This document shows, in pieces, positions 9,000 to 20,498 of a stretch of DNA of 47,069 nucleotides; within the stretch, counting starts at the first letter, position 1, and each line of letters starts with the position of its first letter. Source of the stretch: Methylobacter sp. GTDB taxonomy: Bacteria; Pseudomonadota; Gammaproteobacteria; Methylococcales; Methylomonadaceae. The stretch lies in contig JAQUOU010000026.1 in assembly GCA_028716975.1 (NCBI GenBank), positions 1 through 47,069 of the forward strand. Direction: 5' to 3'. The translations under genes and the position numbers were made by a program. The notes below the pieces were generated by a model that saw only the letters and a program-made list of their open reading frames with translations, had not been told where the DNA came from and made no database searches.

Positions 9000-9385
9000 T
9001 TATTGAGTCTCACCCTAATGTGCAGGGTATAAATTGTTGTATTTCAAAGCTGGCAAATAGCCTGCAGATTACACCTACGTGCCAAGGATACTCAACAATA
9101 AACCATATTCTCACACCATTTATTAAGTCTAACTCCATCATAGGCTAAATAGGCAATAGATATTTAGCCGTTTCTAATAGTTATAAAATTTGAATATTCA
9201 GCCTTTTCGATTGGCCAACAAAGAAACCCAGCTATGGCAAATTAATTGGCTGCCGTATTCAACATCAGTTTATCCCTGCATTAATTACTGGAAAATCATC
9301 CACAGCAAAGCCTCTATATCTGCAATCCTTGAAAATTAAAAAAGAACTCAACTCATCTAAAGATGACTCCAAAAGGTGACAATAT
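9000..9385. other. Intergenic DNA without a recognisable gene
   Basis: This is AT-rich spacer between the hydroxylase and the mla operon. I see no convincing start with a ribosome binding site, no RNA gene and no strong terminator. The only usable signal is the candidate promoter just downstream. Confidence 0.5.
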
Positions 9386-9413
9386 TTGACTTCACAACCA
9401 TTAGTCATAGAAA
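9386..9413 (+). promoter_or_regulatory. Candidate promoter of the mla-murA-his operon
   Basis: TTGACT (9386-9391) and TAGAAA (9408-9413) are separated by 16 bases and lie 38 bases before mlaF. The -10 matches consensus at four of six positions, so the call is weak. No other candidate near the operon start looks better. Confidence 0.35.
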
Positions 9414-9450
9414 ATAGTTTGTTTATATCCAATATATCCCGTAACTGCGC

Positions 9451-10278
9451 ATGGATAACAGCGTCAATTCTCCAAACAGCCTAGTATCGGTTCGTAATTT
9501 ATCCTTCTCTCGCGGAAATAAGAAAATATTTAATAATATTTCCCTGGATTTCGAGCGCGGTAAAATTACAGCGATTATGGGGCCTAGCGGCACGGGCAAG
9601 ACCACTCTGTTAAAACTGATAGGCGGACAATTGATTCCTGAACAGGGATCAATTACAGTGGATGGTCAAAATGTCCATAAATTACGCCGGGCTGAGCTCT
9701 ATACTCTGCGTAAGCGTATGGGCATGCTTTTTCAAAGCGGAGCCTTGCTAACGGACATGAGCGTTTTTGATAATGTGGCTTTTCCATTGCGGGAACATAC
9801 CTCGCTTACCGAATCCATGATTCGCACGCTGGTGCTGATGAAATTGCAGGCCGTAGGATTGCGGGGAGCCCGCAATCTGATGCCTAACGAACTCTCCGGC
9901 GGCATGGCCAGACGTATTGCCTTGGCCCGAGCAATCGCGCTGGATCCAATGATGATTCTGTATGATGAGCCTTTTACCGGCCAAGACCCTATTTCCCTTG
10001 GAGCCCTGGTTCATCTTATCAAGTCTTTGAATAATACATTAGGACTAACAAGCATTATTGTTTCCCATGATGTTCGGGAAACCTCTGCAATTGCTGATTA
10101 TATTTACCTTATTTCAGAAGGCCGTTGTGTCGATCACGGTACACCGAGCCAAATTCAAAAATCAGCATCAGAATGGGTTCAACAGTTTATGACAGGCGCT
10201 GCAGATGGCCCGGTTCACTTTCATTATCCGGCAAAAGATTATGCTGACGACTTGTTGTCATCCGGAAAACGTTATTAA
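9451..10278 (+). CDS. mlaF: Phospholipid ABC transporter ATP-binding protein MlaF
   Basis: This is the ATPase of the inner-membrane MlaFEDB complex, which powers lipid movement between the membranes and maintains outer-membrane asymmetry. The 275-residue protein has Walker A GPSGTGKTT (44-52), signature LSGGM (148-152), Walker B MMILYDEP (167-174) and the switch histidine in VSHD. Length and the C-terminal extension beyond the core domain agree with MlaF. It is the first gene of a tight operon with mlaE, mlaD and mlaB. The ribosome binding site is weak. Confidence 0.94.
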   Translation: MDNSVNSPNSLVSVRNLSFSRGNKKIFNNISLDFERGKITAIMGPSGTGKTTLLKLIGGQLIPEQGSITVDGQNVHKLRRAELYTLRKRMGMLFQSGALLTDMSVFDNVAFPLREHTSLTESMIRTLVLMKLQAVGLRGARNLMPNELSGGMARRIALARAIALDPMMILYDEPFTGQDPISLGALVHLIKSLNNTLGLTSIIVSHDVRETSAIADYIYLISEGRCVDHGTPSQIQKSASEWVQQFMTGAADGPVHFHYPAKDYADDLLSSGKRY

Positions 10279-10293
10279 CGGCCGGCTATCACT

Positions 10294-11076
10294 ATGATTG
10301 AACTTCTACAGTATTTAGGTAAAACCACGCGCGTCGGTTTTACCAAACTGGGCCGGGGAACCTACTTCCTGTTGCAAACGATTTCCGGCATTGCCAGCGT
10401 GCTACTGCGGCCCAGGCTACTTATTAACCAGATGTATTCCATCGGCGTTTTATCCTTCCTTATAATCATCATTTCCGGACTGTTTGTCGGCATGGTTTTG
10501 GGATTACAGGGGTATTACATCCTGTCCGATTTTGGCGCGGAAGAAACTCTGGGCGTTATGGTGGCGGCTTCTTTAGTCAGGGAACTGGGTCCCGTAGTAT
10601 CAGCACTTTTATTTGCCGGCAGGGCCGGCTCTGCTTTAACTGCGGAAATTGGCCTCATGAAAGCAACAGAACAATTATCAGGCATGGAAATGATGGCTGT
10701 TGATCCGATAAAACGCATTATTACCCCGCGGTTTTTAGCCGGATTACTGTCAATGCCGTTGCTTGCCGCCCTTTTTAGCACGGTCGGTATTTTAGGCGGA
10801 GATATGGTTGGCATCGGCTTGTTGGGTGTAGATGAAGGCGCTTATTGGTCACAAATGCAAGCCAAGCTGGATTTTCAGGATGATATTATCAATGGCGTTA
10901 TTAAAAGCATTGTTTTTGGTTTCGTAACCACCTGGATAGCGCTATTTGAAGGCTACGATGCGATCCCAACTTCAGAAGGCGTCAGCCGGGCTACAACGCG
11001 TACCGTAGTTAATTCAGCCTTTAGTATTTTAGGTCTCGATTTCATCCTGACCGCACTTATGTTTGGAGATAATTAA
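10294..11076 (+). CDS. mlaE: Phospholipid ABC transporter permease MlaE
   Basis: This is a 260-residue inner-membrane permease of the MlaE family, with an N-terminal amphipathic segment and about five membrane helices. The family core is clear in SLVRELGPVVSALLFAGRAGSA followed by EIGLMKATEQ, the coupling helix contacting MlaF. It lies 15 bases after mlaF and one base before mlaD. It forms the dimeric membrane core of the complex. Confidence 0.94.
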   Translation: MIELLQYLGKTTRVGFTKLGRGTYFLLQTISGIASVLLRPRLLINQMYSIGVLSFLIIIISGLFVGMVLGLQGYYILSDFGAEETLGVMVAASLVRELGPVVSALLFAGRAGSALTAEIGLMKATEQLSGMEMMAVDPIKRIITPRFLAGLLSMPLLAALFSTVGILGGDMVGIGLLGVDEGAYWSQMQAKLDFQDDIINGVIKSIVFGFVTTWIALFEGYDAIPTSEGVSRATTRTVVNSAFSILGLDFILTALMFGDN

Positions 11077-11077
11077 C

Positions 11078-11541
11078 ATGCAGCACACCAGTACTCAGGA
11101 CACGCTTGTCGGCCTCTTTGTCGCCTCCGGAATCGTCGGCTTATTTTTTCTTGCCCTGCAAGTGAGTAACTTGAGCTCCTTTGTGGAACAGGATAGTTAT
11201 ACAATTATCGCCAGCTTTGAAAACTCCGGCGGATTGAAGGTTAAATCACCGGTTTCAGCGGCCGGCGTTAAAATCGGCCAAGTCAGCGCCATTAATTTTG
11301 ATCCTAAAACCTATCAATCCGTTGTAAAGATGAGTATTTATTCGCAATACAACACACTTCCTGATGATACTACCGCCAGCATTTTTACAGCCGGTCTTCT
11401 AGGCGAACAATATGTAAACCTTGATCCGGGCGGCTCTGATGAGTATTTTAAAAATAATGGAAAAATTGAAATTACTCAGTCAGCAATCATCCTTGAAAAA
11501 GCCATTGGCCAATTTCTGTTTAAATCGGCGGAAGAAAAAAA

Positions 11542-11545
<4 letters not shown>
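11078..11545 (+). CDS. mlaD: MCE-domain lipid-binding protein MlaD
   Basis: MlaD forms the periplasmic hexameric ring of the Mla complex. I place the start at ATG 11078, one base after the mlaE stop, with GGAG about ten bases upstream, giving 155 residues; an earlier start would overlap mlaE and add five residues. The single N-terminal helix (LVGLFVASGIVGLFFLAL) is followed by one MCE domain (YTIIASFENSGGLKVKSPV, GVKIGQV). There is a short C-terminal tail. It overlaps mlaB by four bases. Confidence 0.93.
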
Positions 11546-13169
<1,624 letters not shown>

Positions 13170-13179
13170 ACCTGTAATT

Positions 13180-13806
13180 ATGCTGACCATCGCTGTATCT
13201 AAAGGCCGGATTTATGAAGAAGCGCTACCCTTATTGGCGGAAGCTGGAATCGTGCCCGTTGATGACCCGGAAAAATGCCGCAAACTGATCTTACGAACTA
13301 GCCGGGATGATGTTCATCTGGTCATTATCCGCGCAACCGATGTTCCCACCTTTGTTGAATATGGAGCAGCCGATATGGGCATTGCCGGCAAAGATGTTTT
13401 GCTGGAACACGGCGCTGAAAGCCTGTATGAACCTTTAGACTTAAAAATCGCCTGCTGCAAGTTAATGACTGCCGCACATAAAGATGCGCCCATACACCGA
13501 GGCCGCATTCGTGTCGCAACCAAATATGTTAAAACAGCCCATCGTTACTTTGCCGGTAAAGGCATTCAAGCAGAAATCATTAAATTGTACGGCTCAATGG
13601 AACTGGCGCCTTTGGTTGGTCTGGCCGATTGTATCGTTGATCTCGTTGATACGGGAAACACGCTCAAAGCCAATGATCTGGAGCCAAGGGAGCTGATTAT
13701 GAATATAAGTTCCCGGCTGGTGGTAAACAAGGCGGCAATGAAAATGAAAAACCAGGCTATTGCCTCATTACTGGATCAACTTGAAAAAACCCTTGCCAAT
13801 AGGTAA
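13180..13806 (+). CDS. hisG: ATP phosphoribosyltransferase catalytic subunit, short form
   Basis: HisG catalyses the first step of histidine synthesis, joining PRPP and ATP. I choose ATG 13180 (208 residues, [11 protein letters not shown]...), the usual family start; an upstream in-frame GTG at 13156 lies inside murA. The phosphate-binding signature is [12 protein letters not shown]. The C-terminal regulatory ACT-like domain of long HisG is missing, so by family knowledge it needs the HisRS-like partner HisZ, which is not in this window. It is followed by hisD after four bases. Confidence 0.95.
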   Translation: MLTIAVSKGRIYEEALPLLAEAGIVPVDDPEKCRKLILRTSRDDVHLVIIRATDVPTFVEYGAADMGIAGKDVLLEHGAESLYEPLDLKIACCKLMTAAHKDAPIHRGRIRVATKYVKTAHRYFAGKGIQAEIIKLYGSMELAPLVGLADCIVDLVDTGNTLKANDLEPRELIMNISSRLVVNKAAMKMKNQAIASLLDQLEKTLANR

Positions 13807-13810
13807 CGCC

Positions 13811-15121
13811 ATGTCCGATATAAACATTACTAGACTCGATGCTTCATCAGCTGATTTTGACCGGAAACTGCAAAAACTGCTGACATGGAATGAAACAGAA
13901 GACCGGGATATCCATCAGATAGTTTTTGATATTATTGCTGACGTCCGCACACATGGCGATAAAGCCGTTATTGATTATACCAATCGTTTCGATCAACGCC
14001 GTATTACAACTGCCGGTGAACTGGAGTTACCTCAAGAAATCCTCAAAACGGCTTGGGAATCTTTACCAGCTGATCAAGCCCGGGCGCTGCAAATAGCGGC
14101 AGATCGTGTTCGCGCCTATGCAGAACGTCAAAAAATGGAGTCATGGCAATACACCGAGGCTGACGGCACAATTCTGGGGCAAAAAATTACCCCATTGGAC
14201 CGTGCGGGGCTTTATGTCCCGGGCGGTAAAGCCGCCTATCCCTCGTCTGTATTGATGAATTCTATTCCGGCAAAAGTAGCCGATGTTGGAGAGTTGATCA
14301 TGGTTGTGCCAACCCCTAGAGGCGAAACGAATCAACTGGTATTAGCTGCAGCATATCTTGCCGGTGTTGACCGTGCATTTGCCATAGGCGGAGCTCAGGC
14401 AATTGCCGCGCTTGCTTACGGCACAGAAACTATTCCTGCCGTCGCAAAAATTGTCGGCCCCGGCAATATTTATGTGGCTACGGCCAAAAAACTTGTTTTC
14501 GGGCAAGTAGGCATCGACATGATTGCCGGCCCTTCGGAAATTTTAATTATTTGCGATGGCGAAACCAATGCTGACTGGATTGCTATGGATCTGTTTTCCC
14601 AGGCAGAGCACGATGAAAATGCCCAGGCTATATTAATCAGTCATGATGAATCATTTCTGGAAGCTGTGGAACAAAGCATTCACAAATTATTGCCGCAAAT
14701 GGAGCGCGCCAAAATTATTAGAGCCTCTTTGTCAACACGAGGCGCATTAATCAAAGTCAATAATTTGAATGAAGCCGTTGATATTGCCAATACCATTGCG
14801 CCGGAACATTTAGAGCTTTCTGTCGAAAATCCGGAAATATTGTGTGCGAACATCCGTCATGCAGGCGCTATTTTCATGGGACGTTATACTGCGGAAGTTT
14901 TGGGGGATTACTGTGCCGGTCCTAATCATGTATTACCCACCTCCGGCACCGCGCGTTTTTCGTCGCCTCTGGGCGTTCATGATTTTCAAAAGCGCACAAG
15001 TTTAATCAACTGCTCCCAAACCGGCGCAGATGCACTGGGCAAAACCGCATCCCTATTGGCTCGCGGCGAAAGTCTTACCGCTCATGCGCGCTCTGCGGAG
15101 TACAGGATAAAATCAGGCTAA
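13811..15121 (+). CDS. hisD: Histidinol dehydrogenase
   Basis: HisD performs the last two steps of histidine synthesis, oxidising histidinol to histidine with two NAD+. The start is ATG 13811, with AGGTAA at 13801 as ribosome binding site, giving 436 residues; an in-frame start 51 bases earlier lies inside hisG. Visible conserved parts are [48 protein letters not shown] (zinc and substrate residues) and EHLEL. It is full length. Confidence 0.96.
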   Translation: MSDINITRLDASSADFDRKLQKLLTWNETEDRDIHQIVFDIIADVRTHGDKAVIDYTNRFDQRRITTAGELELPQEILKTAWESLPADQARALQIAADRVRAYAERQKMESWQYTEADGTILGQKITPLDRAGLYVPGGKAAYPSSVLMNSIPAKVADVGELIMVVPTPRGETNQLVLAAAYLAGVDRAFAIGGAQAIAALAYGTETIPAVAKIVGPGNIYVATAKKLVFGQVGIDMIAGPSEILIICDGETNADWIAMDLFSQAEHDENAQAILISHDESFLEAVEQSIHKLLPQMERAKIIRASLSTRGALIKVNNLNEAVDIANTIAPEHLELSVENPEILCANIRHAGAIFMGRYTAEVLGDYCAGPNHVLPTSGTARFSSPLGVHDFQKRTSLINCSQTGADALGKTASLLARGESLTAHARSAEYRIKSG

Positions 15122-15177
15122 AGGCGAAAAGTGTCAGCATTTTCATTTTTGCCTTTCACCCTGAACCTTAATCAAAC

Positions 15178-16266
15178 ATGCCACAAAATGATCTGATTTC
15201 TTCCATTTTTCGCAAAGAAGTCTTAGCGATGTCTGCCTATACGGTTGCAGATGCCAGGGGTTTGATCAAATTGGATGCTATGGAAAACCCTTACAACTGG
15301 CCCGAGGACATTAAAATAGAATGGCTGGAAACACTTAAAGACTGCCAGTTAAACCGTTACCCGGATCCTGAAGCCATTCAGCTTACAGAGACCATAAAAC
15401 ATTTGAACCAGGTATCTGATCAGTTTGATGTACTCCTGGGTAACGGCTCCGATGAAATTATTCAGTTACTGTTAATGGCCGTACCGCCGGATTCCAGTGT
15501 CCTGGCGCCCGACCCCGGCTTTGTCATGTATAAACAGATTAGCCGTTGCTTGGGACTAAATTACTTTGGCGTTCCATTATCGGCAGATACTTTTGATCTG
15601 GATTTACCGGCAATGCTGTCCGCCATCGATCAGCATCAACCTTCCCTTATTTTTCTCGCCTACCCCAACAATCCTACCGGTAATCTGTTCAGCGAAACTT
15701 CGATACGGAAAATAATCGAAATATCCAAAGGATTAGTCATTATTGATGAAGCCTATGCGCCTTTTGCCGAAGCCAGTTTTATGACGGCTCTTAACCGGTA
15801 TGACAATCTATTGGTGATGCGCACGGTATCCAAGCTGGGACTGGCCGGCTTGCGATTAGGATATATAGTCGGCAACAGTGCCATCATCGAACAACTCAAC
15901 AAAATTCGTTTGCCCTACAATATTAATAGCCTTACCCAAATAAGCGCTAATTTTGCCTTGTCAAATAAAACCCTGTTTGACCGGCAAACTCACGCTATTT
16001 GTGCTGAAAGAGCTTTTATTTTTAAACAGTTAAATGATATTGAAGGCATTAAGGCTTATCCAAGCGTCGCTAATTTTATCCTGTTCAGAACCCCTGAAGA
16101 TAAGGCGGACAACATCTTTGCATCACTGAAACAACAAGGAATTTTAATCAAAAACCTTAGTCCTCAGGGCGGCGTATTAGCGAACTGCTTACGGGTAACC
16201 GTGGGGAAACCAGAGGAAAATGCAGCGTTTCTTGCTGCCTTGCAGAAAAGTTTAATCGTTCTTTGA
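15178..16266 (+). CDS. hisC: Histidinol-phosphate aminotransferase
   Basis: HisC is a fold-type I PLP enzyme that makes histidinol phosphate from imidazole acetol phosphate and glutamate. The 362-residue protein has LDAMENPYNWP at the substrate arm, AYPNNPTGN, IIDEAYAPF, and the Schiff-base lysine K219 in TVSKLGLAGLRLGY. It lies 56 bases after hisD in the same direction. It ends the his part of the operon; the next 278 bases are AT-rich and lead to petA. Confidence 0.94.
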   Translation: MPQNDLISSIFRKEVLAMSAYTVADARGLIKLDAMENPYNWPEDIKIEWLETLKDCQLNRYPDPEAIQLTETIKHLNQVSDQFDVLLGNGSDEIIQLLLMAVPPDSSVLAPDPGFVMYKQISRCLGLNYFGVPLSADTFDLDLPAMLSAIDQHQPSLIFLAYPNNPTGNLFSETSIRKIIEISKGLVIIDEAYAPFAEASFMTALNRYDNLLVMRTVSKLGLAGLRLGYIVGNSAIIEQLNKIRLPYNINSLTQISANFALSNKTLFDRQTHAICAERAFIFKQLNDIEGIKAYPSVANFILFRTPEDKADNIFASLKQQGILIKNLSPQGGVLANCLRVTVGKPEENAAFLAALQKSLIVL

Positions 16267-16544
16267 TTTGGAATGTCACTTCAACCATCGGGCAAGGTAT
16301 CTATTGCTCTAAAATTAATAGAGATGGCTTTATACTCCGTTTTATTTTATAAAATAACAATCTTATGAAGTTCAGATGCCTGTATTTTGATGGCTTTGTA
16401 TGATGTTAAGTTTTGTATCATAAACTTAAACAATTCAGCATAAGGGCTTCAAATCATATAAGTTCTAATGGTATATTGGCCTTTAATAAAAACTATAAAA
16501 ATAAGTGTCTTTAGAAGCACGTACCAAATCAGGAGAGTTGCATA

Positions 16545-17144
16545 ATGAACAATGAAGGTGTCGATAAGTCCAAACGCCAGTTTTTAACCTCGGCTATAAC
16601 CGTGGTTGGCGCAGTCGGTACAGGTTATTTAGCTGTTCCTTTTCTTGCTCAAATGCAGCCCAGCGTCAAGGCAATGGCGGCTGGAGCACCTGTTGAAGTT
16701 GATATCGGCAAGATTGAGCCCGGTCAATTACTGCGAGTCGCCTGGCGAGGAAAACCGGTCTGGATTCTTAATAGAACTCCCCCTGTCCTTGAAACACTCA
16801 AAACGCTGGATGACCAGCTTAGAGATCCTCTTTCCCAAGAATCCATACAACCGGCTTCATCCAAAAATCCTGTACGGTCAATCAAACCTGAAATTTTCGT
16901 TGCCCTGGGTTTATGCACTCACTTAGGTTGCTCACCCACATTTCGCCCGGAAATTGCGCCCAATGATTTGGGCGCTAACTGGAAAGGCGGCTTTTTTTGC
17001 CCCTGTCACGGCTCCCGGTTTGATCTTGCAGGTCGCGTATACCGTGGCGTACCGGCGCCTACCAACCTCGAGATTCCGCCCTACCGTTATATTTCCGATA
17101 CACTGCTGATTATTGGCGAACCTACAGAGGGAGCAAGCGCATGA
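16545..17144 (+). CDS. petA: Ubiquinol-cytochrome c reductase Rieske iron-sulfur subunit
   Basis: This is the 2Fe-2S subunit of cytochrome bc1. The 199-residue protein starts with an uncleaved Tat-like signal anchor (SKRQFLTS followed by a hydrophobic helix, residues 9-32). Cluster ligands are C124 and H126 in CTHLGC and C152 and H155 in CPCHGS; C129 and C154 form the expected disulfide. AGGAG lies eight to twelve bases before the ATG. It is first of the petABC operon and overlaps petB by ATGA. The 278 bases upstream hold no gene and presumably the operon promoter. Confidence 0.96.
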   Translation: MNNEGVDKSKRQFLTSAITVVGAVGTGYLAVPFLAQMQPSVKAMAAGAPVEVDIGKIEPGQLLRVAWRGKPVWILNRTPPVLETLKTLDDQLRDPLSQESIQPASSKNPVRSIKPEIFVALGLCTHLGCSPTFRPEIAPNDLGANWKGGFFCPCHGSRFDLAGRVYRGVPAPTNLEIPPYRYISDTLLIIGEPTEGASA

Positions 17145-18556
17145 AGCCTACACGTTTGACATTGGTTGGCAACTGGGTTTTAGACCGGTTTCCGCTGACC
17201 AAGCTCTGGAATGAGCATATGGCCCATTACTATGCGCCTAAAAACTTCAATTTCTGGTATTACTTTGGCTCCCTGGCTTTACTGGTTTTGGTCATCCAGA
17301 TTGTAACCGGCATTTTATTAACCATGAACTACAAACCGGATGCAAAACTGGCATTCGATTCTGTGGAATATATTATGCGTGATGTCAGCTGGGGCTGGCT
17401 GGTTCGCTACATGCATTCAACCGGTGCATCAGCATTTTTTATCGTAATTTACCTGCATATGTTCAGGGGATTACTGTACGGTTCGTTCAAGCAGCCGCGG
17501 GAACTGATCTGGATTTTCGGCATGCTGCTTTTTGTAGCGTTAATGGCCGAAGCGTTTATGGGCTATCTGTTGCCTTGGGGACAAATGTCATACTGGGGCG
17601 CTCAGGTTATTATTTCGCTGTTTAGCGCCATTCCTGTTATCGGAGATGATTTATCGCTTTGGATAAGAGGAGATTATGTCGTTGCTGATGCGACCTTGAA
17701 CAGATTCTTCGCCTTTCACGTTATTGCCGTGCCTCTGGTATTGGTAATGTTGATTTTTATGCACATCGTGGCTTTGCATGAAGTAGGCTCCAATAACCCG
17801 GACGGCATTGAAATCAAGAATAACAAAGACGCAAACGGCATTCCTCTGGACGGCATTCCTTTCCATCCCTACTATACGGTCAAAGACATACCCGGTGTTG
17901 CCGTATTTTTATTTTTTTTCGCCACGGTTATTTTTTACATGCCGGAAATGGGCGGTTATTTTCTAGAACCCGCAAACTTTATTCCTGCGGATCCGATGAA
18001 AACTCCTGAACACATCGTCCCGGTTTGGTATTTCACGCCGTTTTATGCCATTTTAAGAGCGATACCTGATAAATTTGCAGGCGTTATCAGTATGTTTGGT
18101 GCGATTATTGTCCTGTTTCTGTTGCCTTGGCTGGATCGCAGCCCAGTGAAATCAATTCGCTATCGCGGCGGCATCTACAAAAAGGCCTTACTGCTTTTTG
18201 TGATCAGCTTCGTGGCATTAGGTTATTTGGGCACACAACCCGCTACCCCGACAGCAACAATTTTTGCGCGTTTTTTCACGGCGATCTACTTTGGCTTCTT
18301 CCTGTTAATGCCTATTTATACTCGCTGGGAAAAATCCAAGCCATTACCTGAACGACTGACTGATCAACCTGCTCTTGAAGAGCGTATTTCTGACCTGAGA
18401 GAAGTTTTTGAAGAAATTACTGTGTTAAAGCCGGGAACAGTCCAAAACGGTACCTCATTTTTGGGTTCAAATGTGCTCATGAGAAGACCTAATCCTAAAG
18501 GTATTCTCAACGTCATCATTCGATTAGCAAAAAAACTAAAAGAGAGCCTCGATTGA
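17141..18556 (+). CDS. petB: Cytochrome b subunit of the bc1 complex
   Basis: This 471-residue membrane protein with eight core helices binds two b hemes and both quinone sites. Heme ligands are H92/H106 and H193/H208. The second pair is 15 apart, one residue more than in the R. capsulatus type. The Qo-site tetrad reads PVWY instead of the mitochondrial PEWY. The C-terminal part has an extra helix and a soluble tail of about 85 residues (KPLPERLTDQPALEERISD onward). It overlaps petA by four bases and precedes petC by one. Confidence 0.96.
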   Translation: MKPTRLTLVGNWVLDRFPLTKLWNEHMAHYYAPKNFNFWYYFGSLALLVLVIQIVTGILLTMNYKPDAKLAFDSVEYIMRDVSWGWLVRYMHSTGASAFFIVIYLHMFRGLLYGSFKQPRELIWIFGMLLFVALMAEAFMGYLLPWGQMSYWGAQVIISLFSAIPVIGDDLSLWIRGDYVVADATLNRFFAFHVIAVPLVLVMLIFMHIVALHEVGSNNPDGIEIKNNKDANGIPLDGIPFHPYYTVKDIPGVAVFLFFFATVIFYMPEMGGYFLEPANFIPADPMKTPEHIVPVWYFTPFYAILRAIPDKFAGVISMFGAIIVLFLLPWLDRSPVKSIRYRGGIYKKALLLFVISFVALGYLGTQPATPTATIFARFFTAIYFGFFLLMPIYTRWEKSKPLPERLTDQPALEERISDLREVFEEITVLKPGTVQNGTSFLGSNVLMRRPNPKGILNVIIRLAKKLKESLD

Positions 18557-18557
18557 T

Positions 18558-19280
18558 ATGAAAAAATTTATAACTTTATTCCTATTATTGGCCCTACCTT
18601 TTGGGATTCATGCTTCCGAAGGTATGGAATTGCAAAGTGCAGATATTGATCTCACCGATAAAGAGTCATTACAGCGAGGCGCTAAACATTTTGTAACCTA
18701 TTGTCTTGGATGTCATTCAGTCAAGCATATCCGTTATTTGCGTATTGCTCTTGATATCGGTATTGATGAAAAGAAGGTCGTGAAAGATATAGCTCCGGAA
18801 GGAGCAAGTGCCTATGACCAAATGCAGAGCGCAATGAATGCACATGACGCGGAAAAATGGTTTGGCATCCAGCCGCCCGATTTATCATTAATTGCCCGAT
18901 CCCGTAATGCCGATTGGCTATACAGTTATTTAAAAGGGTTTTATACCGATAAAGACAAGCAATTTGGCATAAATAACACAGTTTTTAAGGATGTCGGCAT
19001 GCCGAATCCCTTTTGGCAACTCCAAGGAGAGCAACTACTGCTTTATAAAACCGTAGACGGTCAGCAGGTTATTGATAAATTAATTATTAAACAGCCTGGC
19101 TTATTATCCGAGAAAGAATTTGATCTTCTGGTTAATGACCTGGTTAATTTCCTGGTTTATGTGGGAGAACCCGTACAACTGGAAAGAGTACGTATTGGTA
19201 AATACGTGCTGTTTTACATTTTGATGTTTTTAGGTTTAGCCTATATGTTAAAAAAAGAATACTGGAAAGACGTTCATTGA
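18558..19280 (+). CDS. petC: Cytochrome c1 subunit of the bc1 complex
   Basis: This is a 240-residue periplasmic c-type cytochrome. It has a cleavable signal peptide (residues 1-19, ending IHAS), a single heme motif CLGCH (49-53), a likely axial methionine in DVGMPNPFW, and a C-terminal anchor helix (VLFYILMFLGLAYML) followed by basic residues. It passes electrons from the Rieske protein to soluble cytochromes such as the c4 encoded about 1.8 kb downstream. It is the last gene of petABC. Confidence 0.95.
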   Translation: MKKFITLFLLLALPFGIHASEGMELQSADIDLTDKESLQRGAKHFVTYCLGCHSVKHIRYLRIALDIGIDEKKVVKDIAPEGASAYDQMQSAMNAHDAEKWFGIQPPDLSLIARSRNADWLYSYLKGFYTDKDKQFGINNTVFKDVGMPNPFWQLQGEQLLLYKTVDGQQVIDKLIIKQPGLLSEKEFDLLVNDLVNFLVYVGEPVQLERVRIGKYVLFYILMFLGLAYMLKKEYWKDVH

Positions 19281-19366
19281 TTCCAGTGATGAAAACAGGG
19301 AAGTTCTCATATACAACCGGCACATTAAGTCGACATAACTGTATCGGTCAAAAACTTGGTCATCCA

Positions 19367-19375
19367 TGCTATAAT
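19367..19375 (+). promoter_or_regulatory. Extended -10 promoter of sspA-sspB
   Basis: A perfect TATAAT (19370-19375) is preceded by TGC, giving an extended -10 element, 41 bases before the sspA start. No good -35 is seen at 16-18 bases, which is usual for extended -10 promoters. GCCCG follows as discriminator. Confidence 0.6.
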
Positions 19376-19416
19376 GCCCGTTTTACCGCTCTATACGTTC
19401 AAAGAGGTTGTTATTC

Positions 19417-20052
19417 GTGGCAAATATTATTACTCGCAAATCTGTAATGACGCTTTTTTCATCTCCAACCTGTGCGATGAGCCATTGTGCCCGCTTTGTT
19501 TTACATGAAAAAGGTGTTGCTGCAGATATTGAATATTATGACCCCACGGATCCGCCTGAAGACTTGCTTGAACTTAATTCCAACGGCACATCGCCCACCC
19601 TCATTGAGCGTGATCTGGTACTCTATGATTCGCGTATTATCATGGAATATCTTGATGAGCGTTTCCCCCATCCCCCCTTACATCAAATGGATCCGGTTTC
19701 ACGCGCAAATGCCAGAATGGTGATTAAACGCATAGATCAGGACTGGTATCAATCACTGGATGAAATTTTATATTCAGGCGAGAAAAAATCAGCCCGCGCT
19801 AAAAAAATGCTCAAGGAAAGTGTATTATCAGCTGCTCCAATTTTTGCTGCGAGACCCTATTTTATGAGTGATGAGTTCTCCCTGATTGATTGCGTTATCG
19901 CCCCGTTATTATGGCGTCTGCCCAGTATTGGGATTGATATAGCAACACCCAGTGAAGCTATTACCAGTTATGCCCAACGGCTATTCAAAAGACCCGCTTT
20001 CAGGCGCAGTCTTAGTGCCGACGAAAAAGAAATGGCAGATACTTTAAAATAA
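19417..20052 (+). CDS. sspA: Stringent starvation protein A
   Basis: SspA is a glutathione-S-transferase-fold protein that binds RNA polymerase and alters promoter choice under starvation and acid stress. I choose GTG 19417 (211 residues, MANIITRKSVMTLFSSP...), nine bases after AGAGG; a TTG at 19408 abuts the ribosome binding site. The thioredoxin-like N domain with VLHEKGV and NSNGTSPTLIERDL, and the helical C domain, match the family. It is paired with sspB eleven bases on, and follows petABC, a frequent order in this class. Confidence 0.93.
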   Translation: MANIITRKSVMTLFSSPTCAMSHCARFVLHEKGVAADIEYYDPTDPPEDLLELNSNGTSPTLIERDLVLYDSRIIMEYLDERFPHPPLHQMDPVSRANARMVIKRIDQDWYQSLDEILYSGEKKSARAKKMLKESVLSAAPIFAARPYFMSDEFSLIDCVIAPLLWRLPSIGIDIATPSEAITSYAQRLFKRPAFRRSLSADEKEMADTLK

Positions 20053-20062
20053 CTATTTCAAA

Positions 20063-20440
20063 ATGACACCTTTAAAACCCTATTTAATTCGTTCAATTTA
20101 TGAATGGCTTATTGATAACAATCTGACGCCGCATCTTCTGGTCGATGCAGAAAATAGTAATGCCAGTTTGCCCCAGGAATTTATTGAAGACGGCAAGATT
20201 GTGTTGAATATACGACCTGAAGCAATTCAGGGACTTTCTCTTGGTAACGAAGAAATTCAATTCAATGCCCGATTTAGCGGCAAACCCATGCATATTGCCA
20301 CCCCTATAACTGCGGTAATAGCAATCTATGCTAAAGAAAACGGCAAAGGCATGATCTTTGATCACGAAGATAATGAAGAAGATGAAACACCGCCCGATAA
20401 AACACCTCCAGCGAGACCCAACTTACGCCTTGTGAAATAA
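20063..20440 (+). CDS. sspB: ClpXP protease specificity-enhancing factor SspB
   Basis: SspB is an adaptor that delivers ssrA-tagged proteins to ClpXP. The 125-residue protein has the substrate-binding fold (LKPYLIRSIYEWLIDNNLTP, LNIRPEAIQGL, FNARFSGKP), an acidic linker, and the C-terminal ClpX-binding tail ARPNLRLVK. It is translated from the sspA transcript. It is convergent with the Nudix gene. Confidence 0.94.
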   Translation: MTPLKPYLIRSIYEWLIDNNLTPHLLVDAENSNASLPQEFIEDGKIVLNIRPEAIQGLSLGNEEIQFNARFSGKPMHIATPITAVIAIYAKENGKGMIFDHEDNEEDETPPDKTPPARPNLRLVK

Positions 20441-20498
20441 TTATTATCCTGCTATGGCTGGCTGTAAAAAAGTTACGCCACATCGATTAGTGTAATTT

